NCBI RefSeq assembly: GCF_030517065.1
Contig: NZ_CP103950.1
Span: 682,001-746,000, forward strand
Reading direction: 5' to 3'
Source of the DNA: Riemerella columbina
GTDB lineage: Bacteria; Bacteroidota; Bacteroidia; Flavobacteriales; Weeksellaceae
Length of the DNA stretch: 64,000 bases
Each line of letters opens with the position of its first letter. Position 1 is the stretch's first letter. A model generated the notes under the pieces. That model worked only from the letters and a program-made list of their open reading frames with translations. It was not told where the DNA came from and made no database searches. Below, piece after piece: positions 47,324 through 55,422 of the stretch. Both the position numbers and the translations under genes were made by a program.

Positions 47324-47701
47324 TTATGCGCCGTAGTGGACTTTTACTTCCTCTAAAACCGAAGCGTCACTGGAGTCGGTAGAGGTGCCCAAAGACATTT
47401 TAAGATTTTTGTATTGCGCAGTGTCTGCCAAGTAGTTTTTCAACTCCTCTTGAGAGATGCCAGGCCCTGTGATGTAGAGCTCCACGCTATTGGTAATGGC
47501 TTTTTCTATCTCTTTAAAAAATTTAGTTCTGTTGGTTTGTTCGGCGTTGTGAGCTGCATTTTCGTTGGAATTTCCACCTTGGTGGTGGGCTTTTAGGTGC
47601 TCGGTTACTTTGAACTCAGACACCTCTTGTCCGTTATGATTTTTTACAACAACTGCCTTTTCATGGTCTATCCAAAGACCCGCTAATTTTTTATCTGACA
47701 T
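47324..47701 (-). CDS. small conserved protein, possibly eRF1-like
   Basis: 125 residues, soluble. The opening KKLAGLWIDHEKAVVVKNHNGQE and the later FKEIEKAITNSVELYITGPGISQEELKNYL resemble the small eRF1/baeRF-type domain proteins of bacteria, in which the first strand and the GP...EL block recur. A His/Asn-rich linker (HHQGGNSNENAAHNAEQ) lies between. No catalytic residues can be named. It stands alone between prfC and the GLPGLI gene; the nearby release factor may be coincidental. Confidence 0.55.
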   Translation of the reverse strand: MSDKKLAGLWIDHEKAVVVKNHNGQEVSEFKVTEHLKAHHQGGNSNENAAHNAEQTNRTKFFKEIEKAITNSVELYITGPGISQEELKNYLADTAQYKNLKMSLGTSTDSSDASVLEEVKVHYGA

Positions 47702-47764
47702 AATTTTAAAGTTTTTTAATCCGCCTTATCTCATACAAATACCGTGCAAAAAAATGCAAAGCGT

Positions 47765-48627
47765 TTATTTTTCCAGCCAATCTTGCTCTATATAAATGTT
47801 TTTATTTTTGAGATTTTGCTTGATTTTTGCCGTTTGCTGTCGCATCAATTCTTTTGCCGAAAGGGATTGTCCATCTTTGGTTATGAGAGTAATTTGAGAG
47901 CCCGCCGAGGCGTTCATCAGGTTTCGGAACGATTTTGTCGGGTCTTCTCTGTTTTCCAAAAAGAGCTTTTTAAACTGCGCTTGGCTCACGCTAACATAAG
48001 ATTTTGACAATAAATCTGGCACCGAAGCGAGGCGTGGATTGATGCCTTTCAGTTCAAAAGAAAAATCTTTTTTCGCATCTTCTATTTTAACGATGATGCC
48101 AGGCAAACTGTGGAATTTATACGGTCCATCGGGGATGGGAATTTCGGTGGAGAACCACGCCGTCCATTGTCTGCCGCCAAAATGAAGGCTGGCTTTTTGC
48201 GTTTCCCACTCGCCAATTTTTTCTTTTTCGGGCAAAATATGCCATTGGAGCTGGCGGTCATCGGCAACTTTATAGGAATCCACCCCGATTTTATCGTAAT
48301 AAAAAATTTGATATTCAGGGGTAATTTTCTCTATAATATAGCTAATTTTCGCCTTTTTGGATTTCGGTGTAGTGAGCGAAATGTTTTTTATGGAAGACCC
48401 GTTCAGTTGAGATTCTATTTGTGTTGGATGAGGGAATCCTGTTTGAAGCGGTTGTAGGAATAGAATACAGACTTTTTCGGGGTGATGTCTAAATACATCA
48501 TTTCCACTTCGGGGTTGGCGTGCTGGGCGGAATCCGTTACGAATTTGGCTTCGTAAATCAATCGCTGATTTTGAGCGTTAATTTGGGTTAATCCTAAAAA
48601 TAATAGGATTTTAAATAAAGTTTTCAT
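47765..48627 (-). pseudogene. GLPGLI family gene broken by a frameshift
   Basis: The N-terminal part (48627 down to 48415) has a signal peptide (KTLFKILLFLGLTQINAQ) and ends early at QDSLIQHK-stop. Changing frame by one base near 48418-48422 restores QIESQLNGSSIKNISLTTP and a continuous protein to 47765, including the family motif HSLPGIIVKI (the GLPGLI signature). A single indel thus divides an otherwise intact gene of about 285 codons. GLPGLI proteins are secreted, of unknown function, and often lie near TonB or BlaR systems. It is the last gene of the BlaI-M56 operon, 12 bases after M56. Confidence 0.8.
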
Positions 48628-48639
48628 AATATTTTGGAA

Positions 48640-50328
48640 TTATTTTGATTTCGTGGTTATACTGATTTCTCTTTTATCTTTTCTGTCTGTTATATTGATA
48701 ACTTTAATGTCTTTAGACTGTAATTGTTGAATAGTTTTTAAATTGGTAGGGTTACCGTTGAGTAAATAGGTGTATTCTTTGGTTTTGGTTGGTTGATCTT
48801 TATCACTTTTGTTGATGATGATGGTATTTTTTCCCTCAAGAAAATCAAGGTTGAGCTGTTTCAATTCCGCTTTGAGTTCCTTTTTGGCTTTCTCGGCTTC
48901 TTTTTTAGCGTATTTCGCCGCTTCTTTGGCTTGCTGGACTTGCTGTTGAAACGCTTTAGAATTGACTGTTTTTCTGATTTCTTGTGCCTCTTTTTCGGCT
49001 TGCTTTCCAGCTTCTCTGGCTTGTTGGGCGGCTTTTTCTGTTTGTCGTAATTTGATTTTAAAATTTTTGGAATTTAATTTTAACTCTAAGGAATCATATT
49101 GGGCTAATGCCTTTTTCAGCTCCTTTTCAGCCAATAGATATTGTCCTTCGGCTTCTTTCGCTATTTTTTCTATGTCTTTTAATTGAGCTTGAAAATCATC
49201 AGAATTGATGTAATTTTCTATATTTTCGGCATTTTGGGTCAGTTTTACCACGGCATCGTTAAGTTTATCGCTGTTTAAAGACCAACCTAAATCTTTATTC
49301 GTTTCATTTTTAGATTGTTGTGAAGTGTTTTGATCCTGATTTTCCAATAAAGGCAAAGTTTTTTTAGTGGTATCTTGTGCAATATTGGCAGGAACGATGG
49401 TATTCTTTTGAGTTTGATTTTGTTGTTCAACTAACTGATTTACAGTGTTATTAAAGTCTTTGATTTCTTTATTTTTCGTATTGACCGCGTAGGCAAAAAC
49501 TAAAATAAAAATTAAAGGTAGCGTGGCGGCTTTCCGAAGATAAGCGAACGAGGTGTTGGATTTTTTAAGCATAGTGAGGCGTTTTTTAATGTGAGAAGAG
49601 AAAAATGGATTGGCAAGATGTGCCGCATGAGAGGAAAAATGACTGGCGAGGAGCATTTCTGCAAACGCCTTAGTATTAGACTGTTCGATGGATTTTTTGT
49701 CCGCTAAATACTCGTGGATTAGGTGGAGTTCTTTTTTGATGAAGTAGAACATCGGATTGAACCAAAATACCACTTGCACCAAAGAAATAAAGAGCTTGTC
49801 CCAAGAATGTCCTTGGGTAATGTGAACGATTTCGTGTTTGAAAATCATCTGTCCCACAGGCGATTGCAGGGAAATGTCTTCTTTCCAAAACAGATTTTTG
49901 AAAAATGAAAACGGAGCATCTTGGCGTGTAGTGTGGTAGAATGAAACCCCGTGGATTTCTTCTTTTTGGCATTGCTTTTTCAGCTTTTGAATTTGCCAAA
50001 TTCCTGCCAATAACCGATATAATAAAAATAAACTAACTAAACTTAATACGCTTATAATTATTAAATTAAATAAATTAAAACTCGGTGTTTCAGGTTGGGC
50101 AACGGAAGATTTTTCTCCATTGATGAGATAGAACAACTGGGGGCTGACTTCCACCGTGAAATAGCTGATTTTCAGCAATGGAAGAAGCAAACTCATCACC
50201 ACCGAAAATAATAGGAAAAACCGATTATAATGGTGGAAAGTCTTGTCTTTCAGGAAGATAAAATAATAAGAAAGCAGCACGCCAGAACAAACGATGCTCT
50301 TGAGGGCGTAGATATATAAGGTTTCCAT
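48640..50328 (-). CDS. M56 (BlaR1-like) membrane metallopeptidase with long coiled-coil tail
   Basis: 562 residues. N-terminal membrane spans (about 5-25, 36-55, 87-110), the zinc motif HEIVH (165-169) and the distal EYLADKKSIEQ block, then a further span (near 270-288). The C-terminal ~270 residues are a Lys/Glu/Ala-rich coiled coil (for example QQVQQAKEAAKYAKKEAEKA), not a penicillin-binding sensor domain. Family members cleave a BlaI repressor upon an envelope signal. The BlaI gene lies 2 bases upstream and a GLPGLI gene follows. The signal sensed is unknown. Confidence 0.9.
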   Translation of the reverse strand: METLYIYALKSIVCSGVLLSYYFIFLKDKTFHHYNRFFLLFSVVMSLLLPLLKISYFTVEVSPQLFYLINGEKSSVAQPETPSFNLFNLIIISVLSLVSLFLLYRLLAGIWQIQKLKKQCQKEEIHGVSFYHTTRQDAPFSFFKNLFWKEDISLQSPVGQMIFKHEIVHITQGHSWDKLFISLVQVVFWFNPMFYFIKKELHLIHEYLADKKSIEQSNTKAFAEMLLASHFSSHAAHLANPFFSSHIKKRLTMLKKSNTSFAYLRKAATLPLIFILVFAYAVNTKNKEIKDFNNTVNQLVEQQNQTQKNTIVPANIAQDTTKKTLPLLENQDQNTSQQSKNETNKDLGWSLNSDKLNDAVVKLTQNAENIENYINSDDFQAQLKDIEKIAKEAEGQYLLAEKELKKALAQYDSLELKLNSKNFKIKLRQTEKAAQQAREAGKQAEKEAQEIRKTVNSKAFQQQVQQAKEAAKYAKKEAEKAKKELKAELKQLNLDFLEGKNTIIINKSDKDQPTKTKEYTYLLNGNPTNLKTIQQLQSKDIKVINITDRKDKREISITTKSK

Positions 50329-50330
50329 AG

Positions 50331-50696
50331 TTAGTTGTTTTTCAGTTCGTTAAGGAGGAGTTCTAAGTCTTGGATGGACATTTTGTTTTCTTCAATCAGG
50401 AAGGAAACGGCATCTTTATAAGAACCCCCAAAATAATTTTGAATAAGTCCGCTAAAAGTCCGTTCGCTATAATCTTTTTGCGAGATGAGAGGGTAATATT
50501 CGTGCTGTCTGCCATAGACTTCATAGTCCACGAATCCCTTTTCTGTAAGGACTTTCAAGATGGTGGAGACCGTGTTGCTGTGCGGTTTGGGCTCGTCATA
50601 AAGTTCCAAAATATCTTTGAGAAACCCCTTTTTGATTTTCCATAAATAGCGCATTACTTGGTCTTCGGCTTTGGTTAATTGTTTTACTTTTTTCAT
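50331..50696 (-). CDS. BlaI/MecI/CopY family repressor
   Basis: 121 residues. Winged helix with AEDQVMRYLWKIKKGFLKDILELY, then NTVSTILKVLTEKGFVDYEVYGRQHEYYPLIS, the family signature, and a C-terminal dimerisation part with SIQDLELLLNEL. It forms a repressor/protease pair with the M56 gene after it. A 7-bp perfect inverted repeat between the promoter and the ATG (50698-50715) may be its operator. Confidence 0.92.
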   Translation of the reverse strand: MKKVKQLTKAEDQVMRYLWKIKKGFLKDILELYDEPKPHSNTVSTILKVLTEKGFVDYEVYGRQHEYYPLISQKDYSERTFSGLIQNYFGGSYKDAVSFLIEENKMSIQDLELLLNELKNN

Positions 50697-50697
50697 A

Positions 50698-50725
50698 TCA
50701 CTAATCTTTTAGTGAAGCAAAGTTA
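50698..50725 (-). promoter_or_regulatory. promoter and candidate operator of the blaI-M56 operon
   Basis: Minus-strand -7 box TAACTTTG (50725-50718), then TCACTAA - TCTT - TTAGTGA, an exact inverted repeat (50698-50715) just before the start codon. Position fits repression by BlaI; sequence differs from the classical TACA/TGTA operator. Confidence 0.5.
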
Positions 50726-50835
50726 CAATAAAAATGGATATATACAACTATTTTCTTAGTTATTTTAAAATTTTGTATTTAATGCACTGATTATCAGTTT
50801 AAAAACTTTCATTAAAGAAAAAAGAGGTGTAAAGA

Positions 50836-50866
50836 TTTGGAGTTAATAAAAAAAGTTGTATCTTTG
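50836..50866 (+). promoter_or_regulatory. promoter of tRNA-fMet
   Basis: TTTG at 50836-50839, 19 bases, TATCTTTG at 50859-50866, 12 bases before the tRNA. Confidence 0.85.
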
Positions 50867-50877
50867 CACCACAATAC

Positions 50878-50950
<73 letters not shown>

Positions 50951-50962
50951 CTAAGTATAACC

Positions 50963-51003
50963 ATCGGTGTATCAATAGCATACACCGATTTTTTTATGTC
51001 TAA
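50963..51003 (+). repeat. left 41-bp direct repeat of the island, also the tRNA-fMet terminator
   Basis: Contains the stem ATCGGTGTA / TACACCGAT and a run of seven T. It is repeated at 56841-56881 with 39 of 41 bases identical; the two differences (50979, 50986: C here, T there) are transitions, one of which turns a stem G-C into G-T. A likely attachment or duplication scar, 12 bases after the tRNA. Confidence 0.9.
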
Positions 51004-51199
51004 AAATCGTTATTTTAGCGAGTAGGATACACACAAAATACTATTTTAAGGTTGAGTTGGTGAAAGAAAATCAAGTTTTTGGTTTTCTTTTTTTGTTAAT
51101 GAGATTTTTTATTAGAATATGCCGTAAATTGGCTTTTTTAAGGAATTATGAATGATGATTCTTGAAAAAATATCCCTTATAATACACCATATAACTCTG

Positions 51200-51424
51200 C
51201 TATTTTATATCTATCAGTTCTTTAATGTTGATTTCTAAAGCTTCTGCTAATCTAAAAAGGGTAAAAAGGGTAGGGTTGGTGCGCCCTGCTTCTATTCTGG
51301 AAATGTTAGTAGGGTCTATTTCGCCTTGCATTCTTCCCACAAGATCTACCTGAGAAAGCCCTTTGGACTTTCTAATGGTCTTGATGTTTTTACCAACAAG
51401 CTTGAGAATGTGAGATTTTTCCAC
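51200..51424 (-). CDS. XRE family helix-turn-helix regulator of the island
   Basis: 74 residues from a GTG at 51424 (a TTG at 51445 would add seven residues over the operator and seems less likely). The HTH_3 fold is complete: VGKNIKTIRKSKGLSQVDLV, then NISRIEAGRTNPTLFTLFRLAEAL. It is a DNA-binding dimer of the phage-repressor type. Divergent from the cassette genes; the inverted repeat TTGACTT-ATTTGAC-AAGTCAA (51425-51445) lies between, over the -33 of the rightward promoter and the -7 of its own, so it likely controls both. Confidence 0.88.
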   Translation of the reverse strand: MEKSHILKLVGKNIKTIRKSKGLSQVDLVGRMQGEIDPTNISRIEAGRTNPTLFTLFRLAEALEINIKELIDIK

Positions 51425-51463
51425 TTGACTTATTTGACAAGTCAAAAATATTAACTACATTTG
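51425..51463. promoter_or_regulatory. divergent promoters with palindromic operator
   Basis: Rightward promoter: TTTG at 51433-51436, 19 bases, TACATTTG at 51456-51463. Leftward -7: TATTTTTG at 51450-51443 (minus). Operator: TTGACTT (51425-51431), 7 bases, AAGTCAA (51439-51445), an exact inverted repeat. A second palindrome TGCCATATATGGCA is in the rightward 5' leader at 51474-51487. Confidence 0.75.
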
Positions 51464-51517
51464 TAGGTTTAAATGCCATATATGGCAAGATTTAAGTTTT
51501 AATAAAAAAATAAAGTT

Positions 51518-51883
51518 ATGAAATATAAGATTTATGGAATAAACACTCCAATAGAATTTGGCAGATATAAAGGAAAAACCTTATTGGAAGTAGCAAAGGA
51601 AGATAAAAACTATCTTGAATGGTTCATTGAAGAAATAGACAATGTGAGTGTTGATGGTGAGTTATTAAACTATAAAGAGATTCAAGCCTTAGGTAATATC
51701 CATATTTTAGAGGATAGATTATCAGTTGAAGAAGAACTTTATGAAGATTTTGAAGAAGATTATGTTAATTATGATTGGAGCTATGATGATTACAGATATT
51801 ATAGTGATAGAGAAATGTGGTCTGATATAGCAGGGACAGATGATCCTGATGTTATCAATGATGTTTATTGGAATTTAGATTAA
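51518..51883 (+). CDS. ExoX-C/DUF3820-like small acidic protein
   Basis: 121 residues. Residues ~12-41 (IEFGRYKGKTLLEVAKEDKNY plus LEWFIEE) match the short ExoX C-terminal-like or DUF3820 domain, which is found fused to exonucleases and is thought to contact nucleic acid. The second half (70-121) is strongly acidic and aromatic (EEELYEDFEEDYVNYDW, YDDYRYYSDREMW), giving a very negative protein that could mimic DNA. First gene after the regulated promoter and 11 bases before the HAD-PRTase ATG. Function is inferred only. Confidence 0.7.
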   Translation: MKYKIYGINTPIEFGRYKGKTLLEVAKEDKNYLEWFIEEIDNVSVDGELLNYKEIQALGNIHILEDRLSVEEELYEDFEEDYVNYDWSYDDYRYYSDREMWSDIAGTDDPDVINDVYWNLD

Positions 51884-51894
51884 AATTGCGAAAT

Positions 51895-53649
51895 ATGAAA
51901 ATAACAGCAGATAAAATACTTTTTTTTGATTTAGATGGAACTTTGGTTGATACAGATTTTGCTAATTGGATAGCTTACCAATTTGCTTGGAAATATATAA
52001 TTGAAACCAAGAAAGGAATACATATTAATCCTTGGTGTGGAGGAAAAGATGGTCGTGCATACTTTGGATATAGTGTTGATTATTTTAATCATTTAATATC
52101 TTTTGGAGAGCCAAGAACTGATAGAAATAGTTTTGGAGATAAGGATATAGTTATACATAAGCAGAAAATAGAAAAAGAGTACATAGAGTACACCAAAAAA
52201 ATAGAAGAAAATGTTGATATTCTTAAACGATTTTCAAAAACGAATACAATTGTTTTGGTTAGTAATTGCCGAAGAAAAAGAGGTATGGAAGTTTTGGAAT
52301 ACCATAAGTTAACCTCTTATTTTGATCATATGTTTTTTTATGAAGATAAGGAAATGAATGAAAATAAATATAAAAATGCATTAAAAAGTTTAAATATTAG
52401 TGGTAAAGAGGTAATTGCTTTTGAAGATGATGAAGAGGAAATACAAAAGGCAAGAGAGGCAGGTATTGAACATATTAATATAAAGGTTGATAAAGAAAAT
52501 ATAAAAGAAATAGGAGGAGGTATTTTTAAAGAATCAACTGATAAAATGTTGATTTATCAAAATAATGAGAGAAAATTAAGGATAGAAATTGAAGACGAAG
52601 TTCTCAAGAGGATTTTGGAAAATAAAGAAGGGTGCGGTTTGTCAATACAACGGGAGACTTGCTATATTCCAAATCAAGATGGAGAAAAAACATGTCCTAT
52701 AGGGATAAGGTATGAAATAAAGAAAATACAGATAGGAAAAAATAGTAGAGAAAATATAAAGCAAATATGGGACGGTATTTTTAAAGAATCAACGAATAAA
52801 ATGTTGATTTATCAATATGATAAGAAAAAAGTAAGAATAGAAATTGATGATGAAATACTTAAGAGGATCTTGGAAGATAAAGAAGGATGTAAATTAGATA
52901 TACAAGAAAGAGTTGACTTTTTTTCAAAAGAGGGAGAAAGCAAGCAACCTGAGGGAACAATATATAGGGTGCTCGTTGATGGTGTAAAAGAATTTAAAAT
53001 AGAATCTAATCCTTTTTTAAAATCGGAGGTTCAAGCCTTTTTTCATCAATATTATTTTGGAAGTAAGAAAGAAGCTAAGTTTAAGCCATATTTAACAGAA
53101 GGTAGAATAGAACATCTTATTTGGACTTTGAAAAATGATGAAGGGTGTAAACCTGAACATAAACATAAATACTACTTGGCAACTGCCTGTAAAAGACTTT
53201 ATAATCTTTTATACAAAGATTTGTTTGAAATAATAAAAGAAATAAAACAAATAGAAGGAGAGGTGGTAGATTTGGTAGTTTGTGTAGTGCCAAGAGCTAA
53301 AGAAGGAGCTGTATATAGAAAAGATCAGTTATTGTTTAGACAGATAGTTTCAGATGTAGCCAATAAATTAGATGGGTTTGAAGACGGAACAAAATATATA
53401 GTAAGACATACAACCACACAAACAACTCATTTAGATAACCGTATAATTGAAGGAGAATCTCCTTATGTAGGCATAACAAAAGATACTTGTTATATTTCGG
53501 ATCAAGTGATTGGAAAGACGATTTTGCTAATTGATGATGTCTATACTAAGACATCAAATATAGATGAAGATGCTATACAGGCATTGTTGGATAAAGGAGC
53601 AAAAAAAGTGTATTTTTATGCCGTCGGAAAAACGTATAGCTATACTTAA
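51895..53649 (+). CDS. HAD hydrolase - phosphoribosyltransferase fusion
   Basis: 584 residues from the ATG at 51895. HAD domain (1-200): nucleophile FFDLDGTLVDTD (Asp12, Asp14), motif II VLVSNC (Ser123), lysine near 158-160, acidic motif AFEDDEEEI (175-183). Residues 204-288 and 289-370 are two copies of an 85-residue unit (IFKEST at 210 and 295), and a looser third echo lies near 405-425 (LKNDEGCKPE). The C-terminus (455-584) is a type I PRTase: VVDLVVCVVPRAKE and the PRPP loop LLIDDVYTKTSNIDEDA (544-560). A combination of phosphatase and PRTase suggests making or removing a phosphoribosylated nucleotide. It sits next to a DprA-like gene in an operon. Substrate unknown. Confidence 0.8.
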   Translation: MKITADKILFFDLDGTLVDTDFANWIAYQFAWKYIIETKKGIHINPWCGGKDGRAYFGYSVDYFNHLISFGEPRTDRNSFGDKDIVIHKQKIEKEYIEYTKKIEENVDILKRFSKTNTIVLVSNCRRKRGMEVLEYHKLTSYFDHMFFYEDKEMNENKYKNALKSLNISGKEVIAFEDDEEEIQKAREAGIEHINIKVDKENIKEIGGGIFKESTDKMLIYQNNERKLRIEIEDEVLKRILENKEGCGLSIQRETCYIPNQDGEKTCPIGIRYEIKKIQIGKNSRENIKQIWDGIFKESTNKMLIYQYDKKKVRIEIDDEILKRILEDKEGCKLDIQERVDFFSKEGESKQPEGTIYRVLVDGVKEFKIESNPFLKSEVQAFFHQYYFGSKKEAKFKPYLTEGRIEHLIWTLKNDEGCKPEHKHKYYLATACKRLYNLLYKDLFEIIKEIKQIEGEVVDLVVCVVPRAKEGAVYRKDQLLFRQIVSDVANKLDGFEDGTKYIVRHTTTQTTHLDNRIIEGESPYVGITKDTCYISDQVIGKTILLIDDVYTKTSNIDEDAIQALLDKGAKKVYFYAVGKTYSYT

Positions 53650-53661
53650 AATGTATAAAAA

Positions 53662-54636
53662 ATGAAATACACAGAAAATGCACTCAATATCTTGGCTCTG
53701 AAAACCTTTAAGGGGATTGGTAGAGCTTGGATTGTAAAGCACATAAAAGGGAATGAAAGCGTGGAAGAAATGGTAACGCTCATCAACCAAAAATCAAAGG
53801 AAAGCGAAGAAATTAGCGTAGATGATTTTGAATCTGTAAAGCAACAGATAGCCGCCAAGTTAGAGAAAATAGAAGAGAGTTTAGACGGCGTTGTAGCTAT
53901 CGGTGATAATGATTTTCCTCAATATAGAGGCAATGTAAAAGAAAGTGATCGCCCTGTTTATCTGTTTTACAAAGGAAATTTAGATTTATTAAGTCTTGAT
54001 AATAAAAATATTACAGTAATTGGGTTGCTCAATCCAGATGAGGAAATCGTAGAGAGAGAAAAAAAGATTGTGGCAGAATTGGTGGAGAGGGAGGCAACTA
54101 TTGTTAGTGGGTTGGCATTTGGGTGCGATAGTGTGGCGCATATTCAAGCGTTGGAAGGGGGTAAAACAGTGGCAATATTGCCCAGTCCTATCCATAATAT
54201 TTTGCCAGCAAGGAATAAAGGTTTAGCATTCCAGATAGTAGAAGAAGGCGGGCTTCTAATTTCAGAATATTATGAAGATTTCAGTAACTCTCGAGAGTTG
54301 ACCACGCGTTATGTAGAAAGAGACCGTCTGCAAGCCTTGTTTTGTGATACGATTATCCTTATTGCAAGTTATGCACAGGATTCTGGCGAGCGTTGGAATA
54401 TTCAAGAAAAAAAATTAGATAGCGGTGCCCGATTAGCAATGGGTGATGCTAAAAAATATGGAATACCAAGATATGTAATGTACAACGCCCAAACCGATGA
54501 ACAGAATCCAATGTTTGATCTCAATAGACAATTGCTTGAAGAGGGAAATACAAAAAGGCTAACGAAAAAAAGTATCGATAAAATGATAGAAAATATAACC
54601 GATAAAAACAATTATCAACAGACCAGTCTTTTCTAA
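53662..54636 (+). CDS. DprA/Smf (SLOG-fold) homologue with C-terminal clamp-type motif
   Basis: 324 residues. An N-terminal helical HhH-like part (LALKTFKGIGRAW, 11-23) is followed by the Rossmann-type DprA core: ITVIGLLNPD (117-126, replacing the usual GSRxxS), IVSGLAFGCDSVAHIQAL (147-164), GGKTVAILPSPIHNILPARN (166-185), EEGGLLISEYYED and ERDRLQALFCDTIILI (219-234, in place of RNRIIAGLS). The winged-helix DprA C-terminus is missing; the protein ends in QTSLF (320-324), the pentapeptide form of beta-clamp binding. Normal DprA loads RecA on ssDNA; this diverged form is cassette-linked and may bind a nucleotide or ssDNA end instead. 12 bases after the HAD-PRTase gene. Confidence 0.85.
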   Translation: MKYTENALNILALKTFKGIGRAWIVKHIKGNESVEEMVTLINQKSKESEEISVDDFESVKQQIAAKLEKIEESLDGVVAIGDNDFPQYRGNVKESDRPVYLFYKGNLDLLSLDNKNITVIGLLNPDEEIVEREKKIVAELVEREATIVSGLAFGCDSVAHIQALEGGKTVAILPSPIHNILPARNKGLAFQIVEEGGLLISEYYEDFSNSRELTTRYVERDRLQALFCDTIILIASYAQDSGERWNIQEKKLDSGARLAMGDAKKYGIPRYVMYNAQTDEQNPMFDLNRQLLEEGNTKRLTKKSIDKMIENITDKNNYQQTSLF

Positions 54637-54655
54637 TTAGCATAACAATTTTCCT

Positions 54656-55189
54656 ATGTTCCTCTATCCCCTTTTAATCATTCTGTGCCTTATAGCTTTG
54701 CCTGTGATGATATACAGAATCAGCAAGAAATTTCATATTAGCCCTTATTATAAAAGGTGGCTTTATGGGTTGAGTTTCAGTATTCTCATTCTTTTTGCCA
54801 AAATAAGTTATGATGCCACGACCAATTATTTACCAGAACATTTGCCTCAAAATCAAAAAGAGGAAATTTACAAAAAGTACCCTGTGGTGCTCTCTACCAG
54901 CGATATTAAAGTGTACCAAAACACTGCAACAGAGTCGGTTTATGTGATTTACAAAAAGCCACCATTAGCACAGAGAAGTCCAGAATTTAAGGCGCATACT
55001 CAAAAATGGTTTGATTTCGTGATGTACGGTTTAATCGATTTAAGCCAATCCACGGGGATTTCCTATACTTCTATCAACATATTGATTTACTGTATATTAG
55101 TTCCTTTGTTTTTAGGTTTATCCTTTTGGGCAAATAGGAAATTCTTTAAATATTTCAAGGAAAGAAAAAATAAATCCAATAAAAAATAG
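54656..55189 (+). CDS. island membrane protein, 177 residues
   Basis: Three hydrophobic spans (about 3-20, 36-53 and 140-159) with a basic tail (YFKERKNKSNKK). The part between spans 2 and 3 (55-138) is soluble. I recognise no family. Twenty bases behind the DprA-like gene and 4 bases ahead of a second membrane protein, so probably in the same operon; an effector that damages or depolarises membranes would fit but is only a guess. Confidence 0.6.
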   Translation: MFLYPLLIILCLIALPVMIYRISKKFHISPYYKRWLYGLSFSILILFAKISYDATTNYLPEHLPQNQKEEIYKKYPVVLSTSDIKVYQNTATESVYVIYKKPPLAQRSPEFKAHTQKWFDFVMYGLIDLSQSTGISYTSINILIYCILVPLFLGLSFWANRKFFKYFKERKNKSNKK

Positions 55190-55193
55190 AATA

Positions 55194-55403
55194 ATGGAAC
55201 TCATTGAAAATATATTCAAAGGATTGTTTGGAATTTGCGTGGTATTTCTTCACTATTTGGGAGGGCTTTTTGGAATGGGCTACACGGAAATCAACTATTG
55301 GTTATTTGTGGTTTTGTTGCCTATTATCATCGTGGGGACAGTGGCGCTGAATGTCTATTATATTATTAAATACATTTGGTGGAAAATAATGAGAAAATCG
55401 TAA
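55194..55403 (+). CDS. island small membrane protein, 69 residues
   Basis: Two hydrophobic segments (about 8-28 and 33-60) and a short basic end (KIMRKS). Starts 4 bases after the previous gene, so translation is probably coupled. No family recognised. AT-rich like its neighbours. Confidence 0.6.
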   Translation: MELIENIFKGLFGICVVFLHYLGGLFGMGYTEINYWLFVVLLPIIIVGTVALNVYYIIKYIWWKIMRKS

Positions 55404-55422
55404 AATTTAATTATAGGTGAAA

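Noticed and set aside
51061-51100. Terminator for the XRE gene
   Set aside because: AAGAAAA / TTTTCTT can pair weakly but the stem is nearly all A-T and the T-run is on the wrong side for the minus strand.
50951-51199. Integrase or recombinase gene next to the left repeat
   Set aside because: The stretch is noncoding on both strands; no recombinase motifs were seen anywhere in the island.
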